Part shown: in pieces, positions 1-6,275 of the stretch
Layout: each line of letters starts with the position of its first letter
Numbering within the stretch: position 1 is the stretch's first letter
NCBI GenBank assembly: GCA_026389655.1
Contig: JAPLHL010000329.1
Coordinates: forward strand, 1-15,775
From: Chloroflexota bacterium
GTDB taxonomy: Bacteria; Chloroflexota; Dehalococcoidia; GIF9; UBA5629
DNA length: 15,775 bases
Direction of reading: 5' to 3'
The notes under the pieces: generated by a model
The model's database searches: none
Seen by the model: the letters and a program-made list of their open reading frames with translations, nothing else
Told to the model about the DNA's origin: nothing
Position numbers and translations under genes: made by a program

Positions 1-212
1 GCCGAGATGGCAAATATGACAAAGAGTATTATCAAAAGCATATCTCCCACACGCAGGCCGGCGCTTTTCACCATATCTCCTATCGAGGTCTGCTCATACA
101 TGTAGGTAGACAACATAAAGAAGTTGAAGATAGTGAGCCAAAAAGTCACACGGTTGAAAGTATAGTTGGCCGCTTTTTTTATCACGTGTTTGATGTAGTT
201 ATAGGTATCCAT
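1..212 (-). CDS. Membrane protein of unknown function, N-terminal part (runs off the window)
   Basis: The first 70 codons of a leftward gene, cut by the left edge. The ATG at 212 follows a good Shine-Dalgarno (AGAGGAG, about 5 nt spacing). The visible protein starts MDTYNYIKHV with a basic, probably cytoplasmic segment (KHVIKKAANY). Hydrophobic stretches follow at about residues 23-37 and 57-70, separated by a short polar loop containing EQTSIGDMVKSAG. This suggests an integral membrane protein with its N-terminus inside. I do not recognise the family and the fragment is too short to assign one. It lies 186 nt downstream of the helicase gene in the same direction, so cotranscription is possible but not shown. 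Confidence 0.7.
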   Translation of the reverse strand, partial: MDTYNYIKHVIKKAANYTFNRVTFWLTIFNFFMLSTYMYEQTSIGDMVKSAGLRVGDMLLIILFVIFAIS

Positions 213-398
213 TAATCTCCTCTAAACTCGTATATTAATAATTTTGCTATTTCAAAGATCATAATTTTAGCACGACATTTAAAATGTGCGAAGATTGGCC
301 TATTCACTTCGGTTATTATCCTGTTGAAGCGACCGCCGCTGACATTCATCAACGGTGATCTATGTCCACGGACGATGTATTCGCCGCAAATGGAATAT
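213..398. other. Intergenic stretch between helicase and membrane-protein gene
   Basis: An AT-rich 186-nt gap. Directly upstream of the leftward ATG at 212 there are several possible -10-like AT stretches (around 225-245) but no convincing -35/-10 pair, so I call no promoter. I see no strong terminator hairpin after the helicase stop at 399. Confidence 0.4.
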
Positions 399-2684
399 CT
401 AGGTAAAAACGCCCAGCAATCCCCTAAGCAAAATGACGGCGGCCTTTTTATCGAGAGGTTCATTGTTATTGCCGCACTTGGGTGATTGAATACAGGCAGG
501 ACATCCTGAGCGGCACGGACACTCCTCGATCGCCCTTAACGTGGCAGCCCATAGCTCTTCAATGATTTCATAACCCTTCTCAGCTATGCCGATACCTCCC
601 GGGTAGCCATCATAGATAAAGATCTGGGCCCGGCCTGTATCAGAATGAGATGGGGTTGAGACGCCGCCAATATCATTACGGTCACACATAGCGAAAAGAG
701 GCAGGATAGCAATTGCCGCATGCTCGGCAGCATGCAGGCCACCGTGGAAGTCCAGTTTGCCCTTCTCAATCATAGTCACGGATTCCGCAGGTAAATCAAA
801 CCAGAGCGCTTCTGTAATAAAACGCATGGGAGGCAGATCAAGCAATTCCTCGCCTACAACCTCATCGGTATAATGCTTTTTCTTTCTGAATCCATGCACC
901 TCGTTTGTAACATCGACTATCCCCAGGCAAATACGGGTGCCCCCTATTTCTTTCTCCCTGATCTTCTGCAACACCTTTATGTCAGTCATTTCCATGGTCT
1001 GCGTATAATACGGCGCAATGGAAGGCTCGACCACGGCTACATGTTTTTCTATATCAAGCTCCTTAACAAAATAGGATTCCCCCTGGTGAAGGTAAATTGC
1101 ACCCGGATGCACCTGCCAGAAAGCATGGTCCTCTTCTATAGTCTCCAGCAATTCGTATCCTTTGGAAGCATCGAGTATCTGGTATTGATCGTGTGAAGCC
1201 GACCTGATATTCACTTCCTGAGCGGGGTGCGAAAGCTGCGGAGCAATGTGCCAGCGGGCGCCTACTTTCCTCAGCCTGCCCTCCTCCTCCAGTTCGGCAA
1301 TCGCGGGAAGCATCGCATCGGCAAAATACCGGGAGTCGGATTCATCCAGCTGCTTTTCCCAGGCTGCGCAAAGCAGGTGGGGATGTAGAATATTATGGTT
1401 TTCCCAGTTGATAAGAGCGTTTTCAAAAGCTTTGCCAAAGAAAAAATCCGGATTGTTCATAAAATACTGGTCTAAAGGGTTATTATGAGCCACCAGGAAA
1501 GTTAGCGACTTCTCCCCGCGCCGGCCGCTGCGTCCCGCCTGCTGCCAGGTGCTGGCAATGCTGCCCGGGTAGCCGGTCAGGACCGTTGCATCGAGGCCGC
1601 CGATGTCAATACCAAGCTCCAGGGCATTAGTCGCTACAGCGCCTAAAAGCTCTCCTGAAAACAGCTCCCTTTCAATCGCTCTCCGGTCTGCCGCCAGGTA
1701 TCCTGCACGGTATGGTTTGATCTTTTCCCCGAGCGGGTGCCCCAGCAAATCGCGGCTATACACATAAATCAGCTCCGTTAGCTTGCGGGTAGCGGCAAAC
1801 GTAAGTGTCCGCACTTGCCTGCGAATTAGTTCAGTAAACAGGTAAGTAGCCTCGCTATTGGCACTGCGTCTCGTGCTCTTTGCTTCGTCTATAATCGGAG
1901 GGTTCCAGAATGCGAAAACCTTACCTCCGTACGGTGCGCCGTCCCTGTCTATAACCTGAAAAGGCAGGCCGGTCAACCTGCCGGCATGTTCACCAGGGTT
2001 GGCAATTGTAGCTGAGCAAAATATAAACTGCGGGCAGCTTCCATACGAGTCGCAGATCCTGCGCAGCCGGCGAAGTACACAGGCAACATGCGAGCCAAAC
2101 ACCCCGCGATACACGTGCGCCTCATCCACAACCACATATTTCAACCGGCGCAGGAAAGTGTCCCAGGACTTGTGGTTAGGCAGTATGCCAACGTGCAGCA
2201 TATCTGGATTAGTGAGCACAATTCGTGCGCGTTTCCTGACGCCGGAACGGTCTTCTGGCATGGTGTCGCCGTCATAAGTTGCACATTCCCAGGGAAGATT
2301 GATCGTCTTCCCGGCAAGCTCATTCAGGCCGCGTAATTGGTCTTGTGCCAGCGCCTTGGTGGGGAAGAGGTACAGAGCCCGTGCTGATGGATTTTCCAGC
2401 ATGGTATCCAGAACAGGAATGTTGTAGCACAACGTTTTACCGCTGGCGCTCGGGGTGGCAACCATCACATTTTCGCCCCGCCTGACAGTGTTTATAGCCT
2501 CCGCCTGATGAGTATAAAGAGTAGTGATGTCCAGTTTGTCCAAACGGTCTTGCAGCACGGGATGAAGCGGCTTATCCAGCCAGCCCGGCTGGACATCCCT
2601 GGGAGGGATATATTGTACGTGGACCACCTGATCTTTATATTCAGGGTCATTTTTCAGGTAGTCAAGAAAGGCGTTGGTATCCAC
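399..2684 (-). CDS. mrfA: DEAD/DEAH-box helicase with C-terminal DUF1998 cysteine cluster (MrfA/YprA family)
   Basis: A 761-residue superfamily 2 ATPase, close to the usual size of Bacillus YprA/MrfA. In order: an N-terminal extension; Q-like motif near residue 59 (THQ); Walker A ATPSASGKT (76-84); DEAH (187-190); SAT (224-226); a helicase C domain with ATNALELGIDIG (351-362) and QQAGRSGRRG (381-390); then a long C-terminal region ending in a DUF1998 domain with C724, C728, C731 and C737 in a C-x3-C-x2-C-x5-C array, plus C722. In B. subtilis MrfA is a 3'-5' helicase that works with the exonuclease MrfB in excision of mitomycin C adducts. No MrfB-like gene is adjacent here. The start is GTG at 2684. 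No Shine-Dalgarno is seen before it, and a perfect TATAAT lies 9 nt upstream (2694-2699), so the message may be leaderless or very short-leadered. The family call is firm; the repair role is inferred by homology. Confidence 0.88.
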   Translation of the reverse strand: MDTNAFLDYLKNDPEYKDQVVHVQYIPPRDVQPGWLDKPLHPVLQDRLDKLDITTLYTHQAEAINTVRRGENVMVATPSASGKTLCYNIPVLDTMLENPSARALYLFPTKALAQDQLRGLNELAGKTINLPWECATYDGDTMPEDRSGVRKRARIVLTNPDMLHVGILPNHKSWDTFLRRLKYVVVDEAHVYRGVFGSHVACVLRRLRRICDSYGSCPQFIFCSATIANPGEHAGRLTGLPFQVIDRDGAPYGGKVFAFWNPPIIDEAKSTRRSANSEATYLFTELIRRQVRTLTFAATRKLTELIYVYSRDLLGHPLGEKIKPYRAGYLAADRRAIERELFSGELLGAVATNALELGIDIGGLDATVLTGYPGSIASTWQQAGRSGRRGEKSLTFLVAHNNPLDQYFMNNPDFFFGKAFENALINWENHNILHPHLLCAAWEKQLDESDSRYFADAMLPAIAELEEEGRLRKVGARWHIAPQLSHPAQEVNIRSASHDQYQILDASKGYELLETIEEDHAFWQVHPGAIYLHQGESYFVKELDIEKHVAVVEPSIAPYYTQTMEMTDIKVLQKIREKEIGGTRICLGIVDVTNEVHGFRKKKHYTDEVVGEELLDLPPMRFITEALWFDLPAESVTMIEKGKLDFHGGLHAAEHAAIAILPLFAMCDRNDIGGVSTPSHSDTGRAQIFIYDGYPGGIGIAEKGYEIIEELWAATLRAIEECPCRSGCPACIQSPKCGNNNEPLDKKAAVILLRGLLGVFT

Positions 2685-2693
2685 CGTGAGCTA

Positions 2694-2699
2694 ATTATA
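2694..2699 (-). promoter_or_regulatory. Consensus -10 box just upstream of the helicase GTG start
   Basis: On the minus strand this reads TATAAT, with 9 nt between it and the GTG at 2684. No good -35 is seen at 16-18 nt. If used, transcription would begin at or within a base or two of the start codon, giving a leaderless mRNA, which would fit the missing Shine-Dalgarno. Confidence 0.4.
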
Positions 2700-2723
2700 C
2701 TATGTATCGTCTATGCCGCCGTT

Positions 2724-2769
2724 CCATCTCCACCTATTTGCATCGCTCATGAAATCAGTAGGGAGATGG
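2724..2769. repeat. Interrupted inverted repeat in the helicase/DUF503 gap
   Basis: The arms CCATCTCC (2724-2731) and GGAGATGG (2762-2769) are perfectly complementary. Inside them CTA pairs with TAG, TTT with AAA and CAT with ATG, separated by small bulges, closing on a CGCTC loop. The result is a 46-nt stem-loop. Neither strand has a T-run after it, so it is not a classical intrinsic terminator. It lies downstream of the DUF503 stop and upstream of the helicase start. Confidence 0.5.
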
Positions 2770-2842
2770 CAGTAACAAACAATTTCTGCGAAATATTGAG
2801 AAATGAGATTGAACGCTAAATCGAAAGTGCCGGAAGACACTG

Positions 2843-3163
2843 CTAACTGTAGGTATCCATCTCTTTTTCGATGATCTCTATTGTGGGGTAGTCATGTTCA
2901 ATAGTGCTGATAACAGAATTAATAACCTCGTCGACACGGTAGTTGTGATTACTGACGCAGGCTATCCCGATTGTAGCTATTTGCCACAAATCATGGTCAT
3001 CAACCTCAGCAATGGAGATGTTGAACTGTTTCTGAAGACGTGAAGTAATTGACTTGACTATACTACGCTTATCCTTGAGAGATTGACTCCCAGGGATATG
3101 GATCTTCAGCCTGCAGACACCAATATTCACGAAAGCCCAATCTGCCGCCCAGAAGCTTTCCAC
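2843..3163 (-). CDS. DUF503 (YlxP-like) family protein
   Basis: A small protein of unknown molecular function, recognised by the DUF503 signature: a first strand GVCRLKIHIPGSQSLKDKR, followed by a ferredoxin-like fold (VEDLSIAEVDDHDLW-type central segment, here SIAEVDDHDLWQIATIGIA). The family is usually 90-100 residues and in Firmicutes often sits near ribosome-maturation genes. Two starts compete. GTG at 3163 (106 aa) has a GGGAG Shine-Dalgarno at a workable distance. GTG at 3130 (95 aa) begins exactly at the conserved domain but has no Shine-Dalgarno. I kept 3163 because of the ribosome site. That GGGAG lies in the right arm of a 7-bp hairpin (3173-3195). The zinc-ribbon gene is just upstream in the same direction, so the two are probably cotranscribed. 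Confidence 0.85.
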   Translation of the reverse strand: MESFWAADWAFVNIGVCRLKIHIPGSQSLKDKRSIVKSITSRLQKQFNISIAEVDDHDLWQIATIGIACVSNHNYRVDEVINSVISTIEHDYPTIEIIEKEMDTYS

Positions 3164-3172
3164 TTGTAAATG

Positions 3173-3195
3173 CTCCCGCTGGAGACTCGCGGGAG
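3173..3195 (-). promoter_or_regulatory. Hairpin covering the DUF503 Shine-Dalgarno
   Basis: On the minus strand CTCCCGC, a 9-nt loop, then GCGGGAG make a perfect 7-bp stem between the zinc-ribbon stop (3212) and the DUF503 start (3163). The GGGAG of the right arm is the best ribosome site for DUF503, so folding would hide it. The sequence after the stem (CATTTACAA) has only three consecutive Ts, so termination is less likely than translational control. Confidence 0.45.
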
Positions 3196-3211
3196 ATTTA
3201 CTATATATTTA

Positions 3212-3505
3212 TTATCGATCCGGTTTTGATGACGCGTAGCAATTGCTACAGTAGACCGGTCGTTCTTGTCTCGGCTCAAAGGGTACTTCACATTCGGTGC
3301 CGCACCTTGCGCAGGTAGCTTTGAACATCTGTCTGGACTTGCCTGAACCGCCTGAGCGGGACTGTTTCCTGTTAGTCCTGCAATCAGGGCAACGCTTAGG
3401 TTCGTTCTGTAGTCCTTTCGACTGATAGAATTCCTGCTCGCCTATAGTGAAGACGAAGGATTTGCCGCATTCAGCACAGGTAAGGGTCTTGTCCGTTAGG
3501 GCCAT
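3212..3505 (-). CDS. Double zinc-ribbon protein (zf-trcl plus CxxC-x17-CxxC)
   Basis: A 97-residue soluble protein with two zinc-ribbon modules. The first has C10-x2-C13 (TCAECGKSF) and C39-x2-C42 (RCPDCR). A serine/arginine/glycine linker (about 47-60) leads to the second, with C65-x2-C68 and C86-x2-C89 separated by exactly 17 residues, matching the CxxC-x17-CxxC domain. An extra C72 lies inside that spacer. Such proteins are widespread as small unassigned zinc-ribbon proteins, and I see no catalytic domain. Nucleic-acid or protein binding is a guess. The ATG at 3505 is chosen over an upstream in-frame ATG at 3529 because it has a consensus AAGGAGG five bases upstream and gives the usual family start MALTDKTLTC. 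It leads a probable two-gene unit with DUF503. Confidence 0.85.
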   Translation of the reverse strand: MALTDKTLTCAECGKSFVFTIGEQEFYQSKGLQNEPKRCPDCRTNRKQSRSGGSGKSRQMFKATCARCGTECEVPFEPRQERPVYCSNCYASSKPDR

Positions 3506-3561
3506 TAATGCCTCCTTGTTGAAAATCACTATGCCCCATGGATTGTGACGGGTCTACCGGC

Positions 3562-3575
3562 TCAAGACCTCTTGA
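3562..3575. promoter_or_regulatory. Palindrome TCAAGA-CC-TCTTGA in the divergent control region
   Basis: Perfect 6-bp arms with a 2-bp spacer, placed between the divergent zinc-ribbon and MauE-like genes, about 57 nt upstream of the zinc-ribbon start. The symmetry and spacing are like a small dimeric-regulator operator. No regulator gene is adjacent, so this is only a candidate. Confidence 0.35.
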
Positions 3576-3620
3576 AACATATGCAGGGAGTCTCAGATCC
3601 CGGCAATACGGTCTCCTAAT

Positions 3621-3640
3621 TTAAGAGGTTGCCTTCTTAA
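3621..3640. promoter_or_regulatory. Dyad TTAAGA-N8-TCTTAA upstream of the MauE-like gene promoter
   Basis: Perfect 6-bp inverted arms around an 8-bp centre (GGTTGCCT), in which GG and CC can extend the pairing with one bulged base. It lies 20 nt upstream of the predicted -35 of the rightward promoter (3661-3690), a position suited to an activator or repressor site. It could also be a weak transcript hairpin. Confidence 0.35.
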
Positions 3641-3660
3641 GACTCACCATAAACCAAGGT

Positions 3661-3690
3661 TTGCATACGCGCTTTAGTGTAGTTTATAAT
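3661..3690 (+). promoter_or_regulatory. Sigma-70-type promoter for the MauE-like/PKD lipoprotein pair
   Basis: A -35 TTGCAT (3661-3666), an 18-bp spacer and a perfect -10 TATAAT (3685-3690), predicting a start near 3697 and a leader of about 38 nt before the ATG at 3735. Confidence 0.6.
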
Positions 3691-3734
3691 TTCAGATTAG
3701 TCAAGACCTATAAACCACGTAAGGACACACACAT

Positions 3735-4268
3735 ATGCCCTCCAATTATGAATACGACAAACAACCGATGGTTCGCAGCATTATCAGTATCGTAGCCTGC
3801 ATCATCATCGGGGCCATATTGCTTGTTGCAGGAATAGGCAAGCTGGCCGAATTCGGTACGATACCGGGTCAGACCGATTTCCTGGACAAATTTATTCCTG
3901 ACGTCCTCTTAACGCCAGACATCGCACGGTTTATCGGCCTTTATTTCATACCTTGGATATTGCCAATTGCCGAAATAATAATTGGGGCAGCCCTGATCAT
4001 CGGCATTTGGCCGCGTATTTTTGCCTTCATTTTTATACCGCTGGTCTTTGGATTTATGGCAAACAACTCTTACGCCATTGCCAGTGGGATGGAGAAGTTC
4101 CCCGAATGCGAGTGCTTCGGGGTATTCGGCGCACTGACCCCTATACAGTCGATGTATATAGATATTGGCATGTTTATCCTGGCTGTGCTTATAATTGTTA
4201 TACATCCGGGCGGTTTTTTCGCACACCAGTTCTGGATTAACAGGATATTCAACAGGAAAAAAATATAA
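3735..4268 (+). CDS. MauE/DoxX-like redox-associated membrane protein
   Basis: A 177-residue integral membrane protein with four clear hydrophobic helices at about 15-36, 66-90, 94-112 and 141-158, and basic residues at the C-terminus (NRIFNRKKI). TM1 carries the GKL signature of DoxX-type proteins (GIGKLAEF, 33-40). After TM3 there is a CECFG motif (C125, C127) like the C-x-C-F-G of the MauE branch, whose members are linked to thiol/disulfide handling at the membrane. A further cysteine, C22, lies in TM1. AAGGA lies 9-10 nt before the ATG. The next gene, a PKD lipoprotein with a C-terminal Cys-Cys, is 39 nt downstream in the same direction and likely cotranscribed, which suggests a membrane-plus-exported-partner unit. 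The family assignment rests on topology and motifs, and the substrate is unknown. Confidence 0.75.
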   Translation: MPSNYEYDKQPMVRSIISIVACIIIGAILLVAGIGKLAEFGTIPGQTDFLDKFIPDVLLTPDIARFIGLYFIPWILPIAEIIIGAALIIGIWPRIFAFIFIPLVFGFMANNSYAIASGMEKFPECECFGVFGALTPIQSMYIDIGMFILAVLIIVIHPGGFFAHQFWINRIFNRKKI

Positions 4269-4275
4269 TCGTCGT

Positions 4276-4296
4276 CTCCTCTCTTAAGAATAGGAG
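4276..4296 (+). promoter_or_regulatory. Small inverted repeat overlapping the lipoprotein Shine-Dalgarno
   Basis: CTCCT (4276-4280) and AGGAG (4292-4296) flank an 8-bp palindrome TCTTAAGA (4282-4289). AGGAG is the only ribosome site before the ATG at 4308, with a rather long 11-nt spacing. The fold is weak but would occlude it. Confidence 0.3.
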
Positions 4297-4307
4297 TAGC
4301 CCACATT

Positions 4308-5051
4308 ATGATTTCACGGAAAATATCGATAATTGGCTTTGCGTGTTTTTTCTCGCTGCTGTTAATTATCGCAACTCCAGGTTGTGCATCTAAACAAGAA
4401 ACACCACCCCCTGTTCAGGTCAAGGTGGAAGCTGAAGTTATACAGCCTGAAATCTCTAACTTGACAGCCGATCATCAGGTTGCAGCACTGGGCAACACTC
4501 AGGTCATCTGCACAGCTACTGAAGCAGGCACAGATAACCTGACCTATAATTGGGGAGCTACGGGCGGGACCATCACCGGCGCAGGGTCCACTATAACATG
4601 GACCGCTCCGGAAAAAAGCGGTGACTATATGATCACCGTAGTCGTCAGTGACGGCACGGGAGGAGCGGCTAAAAAGAATGTCATAATTAATGTTCCTGAA
4701 AAACCAAACAATCCGCCAGTGATCGAGGCCATAAGGTTTACAAGACCGAAACGCATGCCTATCACCATCAAACCTAACATGACGGATGCAGAGAAAAAGA
4801 AATTGCCCGAGCTTGTGGCCATTAAATATGACGTAGTAGAGCTTTCCTGCATGGCAAGCGACGCCGATAAAGATCAACTGGATTACGTGTGGCAGGCAAC
4901 GGGTGGTAAATTAGTAGGCACGGGCGCCAATATGCAATGGATTGCTGCGGGCGAACCGGGTACATATACTATAAGCGTCGAAGTCTCCGATGATAAGGGG
5001 GGTTCCGACGTCTTTCTAATCACAGTCAGCGTACACTGTTGCAGCGGATAG
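4308..5051 (+). CDS. Lipoprotein with two tandem PKD/Ig-like domains
   Basis: A 247-residue exported protein. Residues 1-25 form a signal peptide (basic MISRK, then a hydrophobic core) ending in a slightly atypical lipobox TPG-C26, so C26 should be lipidated and the protein anchored on the outer face of the membrane. A Pro/Val-rich linker (33-46) leads to PKD-like domain 1 (about 47-130) and domain 2 (about 137-243). They are clearly duplicated: W82-GATGG, ITW and VVVSDGTGG in the first match W195-QATGG, MQW and VEVSDDKGG in the second. Domain 2 has an extra insert near 147-170 (MPITIKPNMTDAEKKKLPEL). C68 and C181 sit at equivalent positions, and the protein ends in HCCSG (C244, C245). PKD-like domains usually mediate extracellular binding, and no enzyme domain is visible. 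It follows the MauE-like gene and converges on the UPF0280 gene, with 6 nt between stops. Confidence 0.85.
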   Translation: MISRKISIIGFACFFSLLLIIATPGCASKQETPPPVQVKVEAEVIQPEISNLTADHQVAALGNTQVICTATEAGTDNLTYNWGATGGTITGAGSTITWTAPEKSGDYMITVVVSDGTGGAAKKNVIINVPEKPNNPPVIEAIRFTRPKRMPITIKPNMTDAEKKKLPELVAIKYDVVELSCMASDADKDQLDYVWQATGGKLVGTGANMQWIAAGEPGTYTISVEVSDDKGGSDVFLITVSVHCCSG

Positions 5052-5057
5052 ATGCCG

Positions 5058-5783
5058 TCAGAGTTTGATGAGTGTAATATCTCCCCAGACCCCCATTCGC
5101 TCACCGGCAATCAGCAGTATCCCCATAACCCCCTTAATAGCCTGCCCGTGTTCCAGTGCAGTTGGTATATCATCCGGTGATTTTACCAGGTTTCCTACAG
5201 CTGTAGCTGCAGCATCAGCAAGAGCCGCTGAAGATGACAGCACTATTGCAGCATCAGCAAGCCCGAGGCTCAATGAAGGCCCGACTGTACCGGAAGATGT
5301 ACATATTCCCATCGGAGTCTTTTCGGGTTTGATTTCTATGGCCAGTTTCCCGGAAAAGGGTGAGCTCCCGGCATAGATACCCACCAACCGTTTCCTTCCG
5401 GTTTTAATAAAGATATCGCCTCCATTCTCCACAATCACTTCATCCGAATACCCAAGCAATTTCCCCCCCACCAATTCGGCCATTGCCCCGGCAACCGCCG
5501 CCATTGGACCAACATCTGCAGCCCGCCCTGAACCCGCCATCATCTTTACAATCCGGGGTGCTTGCTGATCAACTTCTAAAGGTTCAAGGCTGTGCATAAA
5601 CAGCGGATGAGATCGGATATACTCTTCCAGTGGATTACGGTATTCCTGGATTGCAGTCAGTGTTTCCCCGCACAGATCTCTCCGGGCACGTACATAGAGG
5701 TCTGTCTCCTTCACGACCACTCTAAAGGAGACCAGGTCGGTATCCTTTATCAAATGACGGTAGGTTCGCGGTTCGTACGTCAT
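5058..5783 (-). CDS. UPF0280 (COG2122, ApbE-like) protein linked to homocysteine synthesis
   Basis: 241 residues, normal for UPF0280. The N-terminus MTYEPRTYRH...VVVKETDLYV is typical of the family. The ApbE/FAD-flavin-transferase-like core follows: VGPMAAVAGAMAE (91-103), VENGGDIFI (118-126), GICTSSGTVG (159-168) and a Gly/Ala/Asp-rich stretch with LADAAATAVGN (188-198). In Methanosarcina acetivorans the COG2122 protein MA1715 is reported to be needed for efficient sulfide assimilation, in the same process as COG1900 proteins. Here it is the last gene of a COG1900-ferredoxin-COG2122 series, 67 nt after the ferredoxin stop, which supports that role. The ATG at 5783 gives the usual family start but has no clear Shine-Dalgarno, and a 12-bp palindrome lies just upstream (5795-5806). 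The chemical step it performs is not known to me. Confidence 0.88.
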   Translation of the reverse strand: MTYEPRTYRHLIKDTDLVSFRVVVKETDLYVRARRDLCGETLTAIQEYRNPLEEYIRSHPLFMHSLEPLEVDQQAPRIVKMMAGSGRAADVGPMAAVAGAMAELVGGKLLGYSDEVIVENGGDIFIKTGRKRLVGIYAGSSPFSGKLAIEIKPEKTPMGICTSSGTVGPSLSLGLADAAIVLSSSAALADAAATAVGNLVKSPDDIPTALEHGQAIKGVMGILLIAGERMGVWGDITLIKL

Positions 5784-5794
5784 AATGCCAAGCG

Positions 5795-5806
5795 GATAAG
5801 CTTATC
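5795..5806. repeat. Perfect 12-bp palindrome GATAAGCTTATC
   Basis: Lies 12 nt upstream of the UPF0280 ATG, in the 67-nt gap after the ferredoxin gene. It has no loop, so a DNA-binding site is more plausible than an RNA hairpin. With only 12 bp it may be chance. Confidence 0.3.
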
Positions 5807-5850
5807 GGTTTTCTACAAACGGCGACGTGTTAGGCAAATACCCGGACCGG

Positions 5851-6261
5851 CTAGAAGTGCAGTTCCATGGCATGCGGCGGGCAGGCCCTCACACATAGCT
5901 CACAAACGATGCATTTGGAATTATCAAACATTACCTTCCGTGTACCCTCTTCAATGCAAAAAGCCCGTGTGGGGCACATCGTAATGCAGGCGCCACAATG
6001 GGTGCAACGTCCCTCGTTGCGTGTTACATCCTGGCTAAGTGATTGTATTTCGACCCCGGCATCCCGCAGGTACTTAAGGCCTTTTTCGTAGTCCTTCTTC
6101 TCACCGCTTAACTCCATGATCATAAGGCCTTCCTCACCGGGAGAGATCGAGGCCTTCAGTATATTAAAGTCCAGCGAGTAGTCCCGGATAAGGCTGCTGA
6201 CAATGGGTTTATCTACAGCCCGCTGAGAGAAATGTAATACTATTTTCTTCGCAATTTTCAT
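5851..6261 (-). CDS. NIL-domain 2x[4Fe-4S] ferredoxin, iron-sulfur subunit of homocysteine synthesis
   Basis: A 136-residue cytoplasmic protein. Residues 1-75 look like a NIL domain (KKIVLHFSQRAVDKPIVSSL..., a small ligand-binding fold also found on methionine importer ATPases). The C-terminal half is a bacterial-type diferredoxin with CTHCGACITMCP and CIVCELCVRACP, giving two [4Fe-4S] clusters. The pairing of this protein with COG1900 is the arrangement of MA1822/MA1821 in Methanosarcina, where both are implicated in making homocysteine from aspartate semialdehyde. An ATG at 6276 overlaps the upstream stop (TGATG) and would add five residues. I prefer ATG 6261 because GGAG lies 9 nt upstream of it, within the end of the COG1900 reading frame, and because 6276 has no ribosome site. 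Translation is probably coupled to COG1900. Confidence 0.9.
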   Translation of the reverse strand: MKIAKKIVLHFSQRAVDKPIVSSLIRDYSLDFNILKASISPGEEGLMIMELSGEKKDYEKGLKYLRDAGVEIQSLSQDVTRNEGRCTHCGACITMCPTRAFCIEEGTRKVMFDNSKCIVCELCVRACPPHAMELHF

Positions 6262-6275
6262 AATTCCATTCTCCA

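Noticed and set aside
212..463. Leftward 83-codon frame overlapping the end of the helicase gene and touching the start of the membrane-protein gene (TAATG)
   Set aside because: It begins inside the helicase coding region, has no ribosome site at its start and shows no recognisable domain. The stop/start overlap with the next gene is tempting but could be chance.
3586..3601. Dyad GGGA...TCCC near the zinc-ribbon/MauE-like gap
   Set aside because: Only four paired bases at each end, and the centre pairs only with a one-base loop. Not better than chance.
4362..4877. 171-codon leftward frame opposite the PKD lipoprotein
   Set aside because: Low-complexity, Cys/Phe/His-rich translation with no domain. 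The opposite strand has a signal peptide, lipobox and duplicated PKD domains.
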